The notes: generated by a model not told the origin, from the sequence alone. A DNA stretch of 39,315 bases from JAGNNV01 sp031392925 (GCA_031392925.1 JANMVV010000199.1:1-39315); one strand, 5' to 3'; counted from the first letter of the stretch, positions 16,823 to 23,968 are shown. Made by a program: numbers and translations.

Positions 16823-18337
16823 TTACTTTCCTGACGTCAGCGTCGCCACGAACTCATTCGCGACGTCTTTCGGATCCCGTTTTCGGCCGTCCACCTCGTA
16901 GTTGAGGCGGCGCATGGTGGCGGCGTCGATACGGCCCGCCAGGGAGTCGAGGGCCTCGCCCAGGCGAGGATCTCGGGACAGCGCTTCGAGGCGCGCGATC
17001 GGGACGGCGTCGTAGGGAGGGAAGTAATGGCGATCGTCCTCGAGGACCACGAAACCCTTGGCGGCGATGAGACCGTCGGTGGTGCTGCCCACCGCGAGAT
17101 CGATGCTGCCGCTCTCGAGAGCCTGATAGAGAAGACCGAGATCCATTTCGGCCGGGGTCTTTGCGAACTTCAACTCGTAGGCGCGCGCGAGGCCCGGAAA
17201 GCCGTCGGCCCGCTCGAGGAACTCGCCGAACATGCCGAGACGGAACCGGTCCTGCACCTTCGCGAGGTCGGAGATCCGAGCGAGGTCGAAACGCGAGGCG
17301 TCGTCCTTTCGGATGACGAACGCGAAGCTGTTTTCGTAGCCTAGCGGGGACAAGACGCTGAGCCCCAACTTCCGGTAATCGGTCCGCAAGGTGTCGAGGA
17401 CAGCCGCGCGCTCGGTCTCCTTCGGATGTTTGAAGATGTCCATCAGCGCCGTGCCCGTGTATTCGACGTAGACGTCGAGATCGCCCGAGAGGAGCGCCCG
17501 ATGGCAGAGCCAGGCGCCGCCGAGATTGAAACGCCGTTCCACCCTTAGCCCACGAGACTCGATGGTGTCCGCCACGATCTCGCCGAGCAGGACGGACTCC
17601 GTGAAGTTCTTCGATCCCACCACCATGCGCGGGACGTCCGAACGACGCTCGACGAGCGCCGCGCCGCAAAGCGCAGCGAAGAGAACCAGGATCAGGACCG
17701 CGCGCATCGGCCGCGCCGAGCGGGCCAGCCGGCCGAGCGACAGATCCACGAGAACCGCCAGGAGCGCCGCTGGAATCGCGCCCGCGAGCACGAGACGCGT
17801 GTCCACCGTGGCGATGCCTCGAAGCACGTAGGTGCCGAGACCGCCCGCGCCCACTGCGGCCGCGATGGTGGCGGTGCCGACCGAGAGAACCGCGGCGAGG
17901 CGCACGCCGCCCAGGATCACCGGCATGGCGAGGGGAAGCTCGATGAGGCGGAGTTGCTCCAAAGGACGCAGGCCAAGCGCCTCGGCGGCTTCGCGCAGGG
18001 CGGGATCGACGCCCTGGAGGCCGTCGTAGGTGTTTCGGAGAATGGGCAGGACGGCGTAGACGATGAGCGCGAGGATGGCGGGTCTCGGGCCGATTCCGCC
18101 CACGAACGGCAGGGGGATGAGGAGCCCGAAGAGGGCGAGGCTCGGTATGGTCTGCAGCACATTCGCGAACGCCAGCATGGGTCCGGCGAGGCGCGCGTTG
18201 CGGGTGAGCCAGATGCCGAGGGGCAGGCCGATGAGCGCTGCCACCAGGGTCGCGAGCGCCGACATGGCCAGATGCTCGACCACGAGCCGGCCGAGTTCCG
18301 CCCGGCGCTCGAACACGAACGCGAGGAAGGCGCTCAT
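16823..18337 (-). CDS. Fused permease-substrate-binding protein of an OpuC/EgtU-type ABC importer
   Basis: This 504-residue protein starts at ATG 18337, overlapping the ATPase stop (ATGA). Residues 1 to about 215 form a BPD_transp_1 permease with five or six TM helices and an EAA-type loop (LREAAEALGLRPLEQL). After another TM (MRAVLILVLFAALCGAAL) comes an OpuAC-type binding domain: VVGSKNFTESVLLGEIVAD, then FNLGGAWLCHRALLSGDLDVY and VEYTGT, and the C-terminal KDVANEFV. Such fusions import glycine betaine, choline or carnitine; the closely related EgtU class imports ergothioneine. The sequence alone does not settle the ligand. It works with the ATPase upstream. Confidence 0.9.
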   Translation of the reverse strand: MSAFLAFVFERRAELGRLVVEHLAMSALATLVAALIGLPLGIWLTRNARLAGPMLAFANVLQTIPSLALFGLLIPLPFVGGIGPRPAILALIVYAVLPILRNTYDGLQGVDPALREAAEALGLRPLEQLRLIELPLAMPVILGGVRLAAVLSVGTATIAAAVGAGGLGTYVLRGIATVDTRLVLAGAIPAALLAVLVDLSLGRLARSARPMRAVLILVLFAALCGAALVERRSDVPRMVVGSKNFTESVLLGEIVADTIESRGLRVERRFNLGGAWLCHRALLSGDLDVYVEYTGTALMDIFKHPKETERAAVLDTLRTDYRKLGLSVLSPLGYENSFAFVIRKDDASRFDLARISDLAKVQDRFRLGMFGEFLERADGFPGLARAYELKFAKTPAEMDLGLLYQALESGSIDLAVGSTTDGLIAAKGFVVLEDDRHYFPPYDAVPIARLEALSRDPRLGEALDSLAGRIDAATMRRLNYEVDGRKRDPKDVANEFVATLTSGK

Positions 18338-19074
18338 TCGGGCAGGCTCGCGGCGATGAAGGAGGCGACGTACCCTGGAGCGGGTGCGCCGAGGAGCGAC
18401 TTCGGTGTTGCGCTTTGGGCCACCCGGCCCTCGTGCACCAGCACGATCTCGTCCGCGACCCGACAAGCCTCGGCGAGATCGTGAGTCACGACGATCGCGG
18501 TCTTGCCGAGGCGCTTCACCAGATCCCGGAATTCGTCCTGCAGCCTTCGTCTCGTGATCGGGTCGAGAGCGCCGAACGGCTCGTCGAAGAGAAGCAGCGG
18601 CGGATCGGCGGCGAGGGCCCGGGCGAGACCCACGCGCTGACGCTGGCCGCCCGAGAGTTCGCGCGGGAATCGGCCCGCGAACTCCACGGGATCGAGACCG
18701 ACAAGAGTCAGAAGGTCGCGGACACGCTCGCGGACCTTGGTCTCGGACCATCTCATGCGTTCGGGAACGAGGCCCACGTTCCGCGACACGCTGAAATGCG
18801 GGAACAGCCCGCCCTCCTGAATCACGTAGCCGATGCGCCGGCGAAGGTCCACGACGTCCCAGGCTTCGGCGGGCTTTCCGAGGACCATAACGCGGCCCTG
18901 ATCCGGCCGAGCGAGGCGGTTGACCAGGCGCAGCGCCGTCGTCTTCCCCGAACCGGAGGCGCCGAGAAGCGCGAGGATCGATCCCTCTTCAACCGCGATG
19001 GAGAGGCGATCCAGCACGGGGGCGCCGGGGCCGAAGCGCTTGGTCACCTCCTGGAGATCGACGAGCGCGGCCAT
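18334..19074 (-). CDS. ABC transporter ATP-binding protein (OpuCA/ProV/EgtV-like)
   Basis: This ATPase has about 246 residues, with Walker A GASGSGKT, Q-loop VIQEGGLFPHFSV, signature LSGGQRQRVGLARAL, Walker B LLLFDEPFGALD and the H-loop His in VVTHDLAEA. There are no C-terminal CBS domains, unlike many OpuCA proteins; the chain ends after VASFIAASLPE, as in the EgtV-like short type. ATG 19074 gives the family-like N-terminus (MAALVDLQEVTKRF); ATG 19101 would add nine residues. It energises the fused permease-binding protein, with which it is coupled by a 4-base overlap. Confidence 0.9.
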   Translation of the reverse strand: MAALVDLQEVTKRFGPGAPVLDRLSIAVEEGSILALLGASGSGKTTALRLVNRLARPDQGRVMVLGKPAEAWDVVDLRRRIGYVIQEGGLFPHFSVSRNVGLVPERMRWSETKVRERVRDLLTLVGLDPVEFAGRFPRELSGGQRQRVGLARALAADPPLLLFDEPFGALDPITRRRLQDEFRDLVKRLGKTAIVVTHDLAEACRVADEIVLVHEGRVAQSATPKSLLGAPAPGYVASFIAASLPE

Positions 19075-19112
19075 GTCCTTGATCTTACGGGCGGACCTCA
19101 TTACATTGAGGC

Positions 19113-19577
19113 GTGCCCGACGAACTCCCCTTCATCGACGAGTTCGACACTACGGTGATGGCCGCGGCGCCCGACGTCTTCCTCGCTCTGTCGCGGCGCC
19201 TCGCTCGCAGTCTTGAAGGGCGTGCGGTCCGGCTCGGCGCGCGGGCTCTCGGCTGCGCTCACCAGGGATGCTCCCTCGCCCTTCCGCTGGCTCAGGGTCA
19301 GGAGGGGATGGGCTTCCGGGTCGCCGCAGTGACGGAGCCGAAGAGACTGGTGCTCGAGGGAAGGCATCGATTCGCGCGCTATCGGCTGACCTTCTGCGTC
19401 GACCCGCTCGAGGAGAACCGCACCCGCTTGCGCGCACGGACGGAAGCGGCCTTCCCCGGACTGACCGGCGCATTGTATCGCGCGCTGGTGATCGGCTCGG
19501 GGGGACACGAAGTCGTGGTCAAACGAATGCTGGCGGCGATTGCGGCCCGGGCCGAACGCCCCGGGATCGACCGGTAG
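19113..19577 (+). CDS. SRPBCC-like conserved protein of unknown function
   Basis: This is a 154-residue soluble protein starting at GTG 19113, divergent from the ABC importer. The pattern suggests a START/SRPBCC fold: a beta-strand after FDTTVMAAAPDVFLAL, strands GMGFRVAAVTEPKRLVLEG and RYRLTFCVDPLE, then RTRLRARTEAAFPG and a C-terminal helix VVVKRMLAAIAARA. Proteins of this appearance bind hydrophobic ligands in a helix-grip pocket. I do not recognise a specific ligand or pathway. It lies 11 bases before the methyltransferase ORF and may be co-transcribed with it. Confidence 0.65.
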   Translation: MPDELPFIDEFDTTVMAAAPDVFLALSRRLARSLEGRAVRLGARALGCAHQGCSLALPLAQGQEGMGFRVAAVTEPKRLVLEGRHRFARYRLTFCVDPLEENRTRLRARTEAAFPGLTGALYRALVIGSGGHEVVVKRMLAAIAARAERPGIDR

Positions 19578-19588
19578 ATCGAAGCGTC

Positions 19589-20488
19589 ATGTCGACGCCT
19601 CGCTTCGAGCTTTCGCCCACCACCCGGTTCGCGGATCGCGCCGCGGACTACGCATCGTTCCGGCCGTCCTATCCAAAGGCCGCGATCGATGCGGTCCTGA
19701 AGGGTGTCCGGAGCGACGGCCCTCTGACCGCGGCCGACATCGGAGCGGGCACGGGGATCTCGTCCCGGCTGCTCGCGGATCGCGGCGTTTCGATCGTCGC
19801 GGTGGAGCCGAACGCGGCCATGCGGGAGAGCGCCGCGCCTCATCCCGGCGTCACCTTCATCGACGGCACGGCCGAGGCCACGGGGCTCGAAGCGTCGAGC
19901 GTCGATCTCGTCCTGTGCGCTCAGGCCTTTCACTGGTTCCGACCGGAGGAGGCCCTCGCTGAGTTCCTGCGGATCCTGAAGCCTCACGGCCGCCTGGCAT
20001 TCCTCATCAACGAGCGCGACAACGAGGACGCGGCGATGCGCGCCTACAACGCCGCCATCCACGCGGCCGCGGATCGGGAACTCTCGGAGGGCATGCGCGG
20101 GACCATCGACGACGCGCTGCGCTCCGCCGGCCTCGAGGCGTCGCCGGTTTCGTTTCCCTACGCTCAGTCGCTCTCTCGCGATGGCCTGATCGGGCGTGCC
20201 CGCAGCGCGTCATACGTGCCGAAGGACGGCCCGCGTTACGACCAGCTCCTTCGCGACCTCGATGCTGTGTGGACCACGCATCACGATGAATGCGGCCGGG
20301 TCACGCTCGGCTATCGGACGTTCGTCTGGGTGGTGAACTCCGGCTCGGTCTCCCAGGGGAAGTCGCGGAAGTACCGGTCGGTGGTGACGAGGGGCGAGAG
20401 CAGATCCGCCTCCGGATCGAAGTCCCAGAAGGCCCCGTCAACGACGTCCGCGGTCTCGCTCATAGCGCGGCGGCGGACCCGGGAATGA
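19589..20488 (+). CDS. Class I SAM-dependent methyltransferase
   Basis: This 299-residue protein has a Methyltransf_11/25 core: motif I ADIGAGTGISSRLLADRG, the acidic strand-2 end in VAVEPNAAM, VTFIDGTAEATGL, and motif IV VDLVLCAQAFHWF. FADRAADYASFRPSYP at the N-terminus is typical of a group of small-molecule methyltransferases about 255 residues long. These end shortly after a strand resembling LGYRTFVWV, so the last 45 or so residues here are an extra tail. The tail is Ser/Lys/Arg-rich and lies antisense to the 50-residue ORF and to the end of the PYP gene. The substrate is unknown. Confidence 0.88.
   Translation: MSTPRFELSPTTRFADRAADYASFRPSYPKAAIDAVLKGVRSDGPLTAADIGAGTGISSRLLADRGVSIVAVEPNAAMRESAAPHPGVTFIDGTAEATGLEASSVDLVLCAQAFHWFRPEEALAEFLRILKPHGRLAFLINERDNEDAAMRAYNAAIHAAADRELSEGMRGTIDDALRSAGLEASPVSFPYAQSLSRDGLIGRARSASYVPKDGPRYDQLLRDLDAVWTTHHDECGRVTLGYRTFVWVVNSGSVSQGKSRKYRSVVTRGESRSASGSKSQKAPSTTSAVSLIARRRTRE
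20311..20463 (-). CDS. Small acidic protein, 50 residues, coupled to the PYP gene
   Basis: This short minus-strand gene begins at ATG 20463, exactly overlapping the PYP-V4R stop codon as ATGA, and ends at a TAG (20313-20311). The product is strongly acidic with many aromatic residues (DGAFWDFDPEADLLSPLV, then TTDRYFRDFPWETEPEF). It has no TM helix or signal peptide. The exact overlap and ordered composition suggest a real gene of the photosensor operon, perhaps an output or partner peptide. It is wholly antisense to the C-terminal extension of the methyltransferase, so one of the two frames is probably secondary. No family is recognised. Confidence 0.6.
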   Translation of the reverse strand: MSETADVVDGAFWDFDPEADLLSPLVTTDRYFRDFPWETEPEFTTQTNVR

Positions 20489-21446
20489 CGACTAGGCCGA
20501 TCAACAGGTCCGCGTCGGTCGAACCCTCGGAGGGGTCAAAGAGGCGAGTCAGGCGGGTTTGTGTGCCGACCACGAAACGGCACGGTTGGCCCGCCATCAC
20601 ACCGCACGCGGTCTCGCGGCCGGCAAGGCGCCGCCCCGCCAGATGACTCAGAAGGCCGGCGTGCAGACCCGCGAGCAGCGCGCAGTTCCGCGAGCCGGGC
20701 TCGCCGCCCAACGCCGCGAACGGTGAATCATGATGCGTGACGGACATCAGACCCCGCTTACGCAGCGCGAGTTCCACCTCGAAACGTCCGAGGCCCAGGA
20801 CACCGAGCGAGCCCGACAGGTACTCGAGGGCCACGTGGAACTCGGCCTCCCGCAGGGTCACGCCCTTGTTGCGTTGAATGGCCGCTTCCACGCGCAAAGC
20901 GTGGCGTCCCCCCCACTCGACGCCGGTACGGTGCAGCGCAACGTTGCGGGCCTCCGCGTCGCGCCCGCCGAGAGCGATGTCGAGGGATTGGAAGAAGTCG
21001 GCATCGAGCACCAGGACGCGGCGTCCCGCCGAGTCGAAGAGGGTTCGCCTCGGAAGGTCGGGGACGAGGTCGGAGGAAAACGCGATGGCGCGATCGTGAA
21101 TCCGGTTGACGGTGACGATGATCTCGTTTTGAAGGGGCGATCGCACCATGCCGATGCGCACGCGCTGCTCGCCGTGGCGGAACGCGAAGGTGAACTCGAA
21201 GGAGAGGGTAGGCTCGGCGATGCGCCCGGCGGCGAAGTCGCGGAATCGGCCTTCAAACTCCTGCACCTGGGTGCAAGGAGCCACCTCGCTGAAGAAGTTA
21301 CGCCCGAGCACCTTCTGCGGGTCGCGTCGGGCGAGGTCGGCCTCGTAGCGGTTGTACTTGCGCACGGTTCCATCCGGCGACAGGCCGATGTAACCGAAGG
21401 GAAGCGCGTCGATCTCGGCGGCGCTCAATTGCGACAGGTCGGTCAT
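20460..21446 (-). CDS. Photoactive yellow protein (PYP) domain fused to a V4R-like domain
   Basis: This is a 328-residue soluble protein. Residues 1-118 match PYP, a PAS-fold blue-light receptor that binds p-coumaric acid through a Cys thioester. The alignment FGYIGLSPDG, KYNRYEAD, RRDPQKVLGRNFF, EVAPCT is collinear with Halorhodospira PYP. It keeps Cys58 (PYP Cys69, chromophore link), Tyr31 (Tyr42), Glu35 (Glu46) and Arg41 (Arg52). Thr50 is replaced by Ala39. The C-terminal half, about 125-328, resembles the V4R (4-vinyl reductase) ligand domain, ending in CALLAGLHAGLLSHLAGR, then GRETACGVMAGQPCRFVVG. A light-gated signalling role is inferred. Genes for chromophore synthesis (tyrosine ammonia lyase, coumaroyl-CoA ligase) are not in the window. 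It is coupled to both neighbours by ATGA overlaps. Confidence 0.85.
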   Translation of the reverse strand: MTDLSQLSAAEIDALPFGYIGLSPDGTVRKYNRYEADLARRDPQKVLGRNFFSEVAPCTQVQEFEGRFRDFAAGRIAEPTLSFEFTFAFRHGEQRVRIGMVRSPLQNEIIVTVNRIHDRAIAFSSDLVPDLPRRTLFDSAGRRVLVLDADFFQSLDIALGGRDAEARNVALHRTGVEWGGRHALRVEAAIQRNKGVTLREAEFHVALEYLSGSLGVLGLGRFEVELALRKRGLMSVTHHDSPFAALGGEPGSRNCALLAGLHAGLLSHLAGRRLAGRETACGVMAGQPCRFVVGTQTRLTRLFDPSEGSTDADLLIGLVVIPGSAAAL

Positions 21447-22451
21447 CGGGTCTCCTTCACCACGAGCCCCAGGCCGTGGTCGAAGCCGAGGGCGGTCATA
21501 TCCTCGCGGACCGCCTCCGTGAGAGCGCGCAGGCGCGCCGGCTCAAAGTGCCCCGGCATGGCCCGCTCGAGGCGCTTGAAAAAGTTGAGGGTCCAGGCGG
21601 AAGCGCCCGCGGCCAGATTCTCCAGCAGTCCGGTTGGCTGGCTGGCCAGGGAGACCTGGCCCAATCGCCTACCTGCAGGCACGAGAGCACGGGATGATCG
21701 GGCAGGGTGTCCTGGCGCGCCCGTTCGATCCGGGCCGAGAGCAGGGCGGGTTCGAAGTAGTTGGCTGCGTAGGCCGACGCCACGTTAAGGAGGGTCAGGG
21801 CGCGATGGGTGATCATCGTCTCGCGCGGAGGCAGCGGCGGAACATCGGGAATGGCGGCGAAGGGCGAGTCCGGGAGAGAGCTCGCCTCGTCCTGCTGGCG
21901 GGACCACTCGAGCAGGAGGCCGGTGGTCGATGAGCCCAGCCGGTCGGGAGTCGAGACCGGGCCGTAGGAGACGGAGAAGGAACCATCGGTGAAGGCCAGC
22001 GCCTCGAAAAGGGCCCCCTGGCCGGCGCGCCCATCGCCGAGTCGTGCGTCCACGAGCTGTCCCTCACGCATCCACAGCGTGGACCCGCCCGATCCAGCGC
22101 CAACCGGCAGGTGAGGACCATCTCCTCCGCTTCGTAGGGCGCCTCCACCACCTCGGTCAGCCCCAGGCGCAGCCCGCGACGGCGCTCCTCGGAGTCTTTG
22201 GACAGCAGCACGACCGGCACATCGACGGACACCGGGTTCGCACGGAGTCGGGAGAGCAGGAGGGAATCTCCCGCGGGCAGAGAGAGCGCGACGAGGTCGG
22301 GCAGGAGGAGGCGCATGTCGTCGAGGGAGGCGAGAGCGGCTGCGTCGTTCGGGGAGGTGAGAACCCGGAATCCGGCCTCGTTGAGAGCGGGCCCGAGGCG
22401 GGCCCGGACATCCGTTTCCGGGGTCACGAGCAGAATGAGATCGTTGCTCAT
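21443..22451 (-). pseudogene. Pseudo-receiver/DUF4388 (PATAN-like) signalling protein with two frame breaks
   Basis: Three consecutive frames make one protein. From ATG 22451 to about 22090 runs a receiver-like domain (LILLVTPETDVRARLGPALN). Its acceptor Asp is Ser57 (PDLVALSLPAGD) and the conserved Lys is lost (EAPYEAEE), so it is a pseudo-receiver. The next frame, to about 21680, is the C-terminal half of DUF4388: LWMREGQLVDARLGDG, ALFEALAFTDGSF. About 35 residues of its N-terminal half seem to be missing at the junction. The third frame continues QVSLASQPTGLLENLAAG through FFKRLERAMPGHFEP to the stop at 21443, which overlaps the PYP start. The gene is either decayed or carries two sequence indels. 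Related proteins work with GTPase/roadblock modules in motility and development. Confidence 0.75.
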
Positions 22452-22478
22452 AGTCCGGTCGGGTTCGCCATCTTGCGG

Positions 22479-22508
22479 AGGCTACGCGAGGCCGGGGTCG
22501 CGTGTCAA
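22479..22508 (-). promoter_or_regulatory. Promoter of the pseudo-receiver/PYP operon
   Basis: On the minus strand a perfect TTGACA (22508-22503) is followed after 18 bases by TAGCCT (22484-22479), which matches three of the six TATAAT positions. It lies about 28 bases before ATG 22451. It is the only good -35/-10 pair in the 127-base gap between the BLUF stop and this operon, and it implies that the PYP genes are transcribed separately from folE-BLUF. Confidence 0.5.
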
Positions 22509-22578
22509 GTATTTGAGTAGGTTTCGAGCAGTTACTGTCGCTCGAGCTCGCCCAGGGAAACGACCCGAAAAGCGGCGG

Positions 22579-23016
22579 TTAGGCGCCGTCGCGGCTGGCG
22601 ATGGCCGCGGTGGTGACGAGTTCCTCGAGCAGCAGCAGGGCGGTCTGGCCGTTCATGGAGAAGGGGTCGAGGATCGGGCTTTCCGAGAAGCGCAGGATGC
22701 TGCCCACATTCACCCGGTTCAGATTCACGTTGCCCATGCGCCAGTTCGAGAAGCGGCGCTCGGTGATCTCGGTGTAGTCGAGCAGGGTCACCTCGAGGTG
22801 GCGCGGGTCGCGGACGATGCTTCCATACAACTCGTTCACCGCGGCGCGGCCACCCTCCAGAGCCTGCAGGAAAACCTTGCCCTGGGGATAGGAGCAGAGG
22901 ATGCCGGTGATCCCATGCTCAGTGTTGTACCGGCCCGAGCGTTCGAGGATGGCGCCGAGAAGGGCGTCGTTGATGTCGGCGGCGGCTCGGCTCGCGTAGA
23001 GAAGTCTTACCAACAT
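22579..23016 (-). CDS. BLUF-domain blue-light sensor (FAD-binding)
   Basis: This 145-residue protein binds FAD non-covalently and senses blue light by rearranging a hydrogen-bond network. The key residues are all present: Tyr7 in VRLLYASRA, Asn31 in RYNTEHGITGIL, Gln51 in KVFLQALEGG, and the Trp92/Met94 pair in SNWRMG. It consists of the BLUF ferredoxin-like fold (1 to about 95) plus about 50 C-terminal residues of helices. There is no attached output domain, so it must act on a partner, as short BLUF proteins do. It starts 9 bases after the folE stop and is surely co-transcribed with it. Confidence 0.93.
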   Translation of the reverse strand: MLVRLLYASRAAADINDALLGAILERSGRYNTEHGITGILCSYPQGKVFLQALEGGRAAVNELYGSIVRDPRHLEVTLLDYTEITERRFSNWRMGNVNLNRVNVGSILRFSESPILDPFSMNGQTALLLLEELVTTAAIASRDGA

Positions 23017-23025
23017 GGTCTTTTC

Positions 23026-23736
23026 CTAGTTCTTTCGATTGGCGAGGAGCGCGAGGAACTCTTTCCGCAGGTCGGGATTCTTGAGAAAAGAGCCGCGCAT
23101 GACGCTGTTAGTCATCTTGGACTCCATGTCCTTGACCCCGCGCCACTGCATGCAGTAGTGATCCGCCTCCATGACGATGGCGAGGCCGTCCGGCTGCATT
23201 TTGTCCTGCAGCAACTCCGCGAGCTGGGCGATCGCTTCTTCCTGAATCTGTGGCCGGGTCATCACCCATTCGACCAGGCGGGCGTACTTGGAAAGGCCGA
23301 TGAGCGCCGAATGCTCGTTCGGCATGACCCCGATCCAGATCCTTCCCAGGATGGGGCACATGTGGTGCGAGCAGGCGCTGCGCACCGTGATGGGACCCAC
23401 GATCATGAGCTCGTTGAGGTGGGACACGTTCGGGAACTCGGTCACCGCAGGCTGCTTGTGGTAGCGACCGGCGAAGACTTCCATCAGGTACATCTTGGCC
23501 ACGCGCCTCGCGGTGTCCTGAGTGTTGTGATCGCTCTCGGTATCGATCACCAGGGCCTGAAGCAGTCCGTCGATCCGGCTCGCGACCTCGAGCCGCAGTT
23601 GATCGAGTTCGCCTTCCTCGATAAAAGCGGCGATGTTGTCATTCGCGTGAAAGCGTCGGCCTGCTTTTTGAAGGCGAGCCCGAATGCGGTCCGAGACCGG
23701 AGTGCCGCGGTCCGAATCTGGTGGGTCGCTGGCCAT
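23026..23736 (-). CDS. folE: GTP cyclohydrolase I
   Basis: This 236-residue enzyme converts GTP to 7,8-dihydroneopterin triphosphate, the first step to folate and other pterins. The zinc ligands are Cys122 and His125 (CSHHMCPI, where most FolE proteins have CEHH) and Cys195 (ADHYCMQWRGVKD). The catalytic region GLSKYARLVEW and the C-terminal MTNSVMRGSFLKNP match the family. The substitutions suggest a distinct FolE clade. Its pairing with a BLUF gene hints at light-linked pterin synthesis, possibly for photolyase or cryptochrome antenna folate (inference). The start is supported by AGGAG four bases upstream, itself within a small palindrome. Confidence 0.93.
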   Translation of the reverse strand: MASDPPDSDRGTPVSDRIRARLQKAGRRFHANDNIAAFIEEGELDQLRLEVASRIDGLLQALVIDTESDHNTQDTARRVAKMYLMEVFAGRYHKQPAVTEFPNVSHLNELMIVGPITVRSACSHHMCPILGRIWIGVMPNEHSALIGLSKYARLVEWVMTRPQIQEEAIAQLAELLQDKMQPDGLAIVMEADHYCMQWRGVKDMESKMTNSVMRGSFLKNPDLRKEFLALLANRKN

Positions 23737-23932
23737 GTCTCTCCTGAAAGGAGCGTACCACCGCCTCGGCTTTCAGCCTGCGGCGCGATGGGTCTGGTCT
23801 ATTCTCATGACCGCCGCCTTCGTTACGCACCTGCGGGTGAGAAACCCGCCGTTCAAGATGTTGCCCTCTCTAGCCCTGCTGGTTTGCTCCGCGGTCATCG
23901 CCTGGGTCAACTACGGGCATTTTGGCGGCTAG
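23735..23932 (+). pseudogene. DoxX-like membrane protein, C-terminal remnant
   Basis: An open frame divergent from folE encodes AARWVWSILMTAAFVTHLRV, then NPPFKMLPSLALLVCSAVIA. This is the typical final two helices of DoxX-like proteins (THLRVxxPPxKxLPxL). The first half of the family, about 70 residues, is missing, and the only upstream starts (ATG 23735 or the frame from 23684) lie in or against the folE 5' end. It is probably a truncated relic fused to the folE upstream region, though a 65-residue membrane protein cannot be excluded. A GCGGGT/ACCCGC hairpin lies inside at 23833-23849. Confidence 0.4.
23741..23753 (-). promoter_or_regulatory. Palindrome that would sequester the folE ribosome-binding site
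   Basis: In the folE mRNA leader the sequence CTCCT-TTC-AGGAG forms a 5-bp stem with a 3-base loop. Its 3' arm is the Shine-Dalgarno, four bases before the ATG. Folding would hide the site from ribosomes. It may be a simple coincidence or a translational switch. Confidence 0.35.
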
Positions 23933-23968
23933 AGCCGTCCCGCGCTTCCCCTTCGCACAACTCTCCGC

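Noticed and set aside
22579..23736. Calling folE-BLUF part of a LitR/photolyase light-response island
   Set aside because: No MerR-type regulator, photolyase or cryptochrome gene is present in the window, so only the pairing itself can be claimed.
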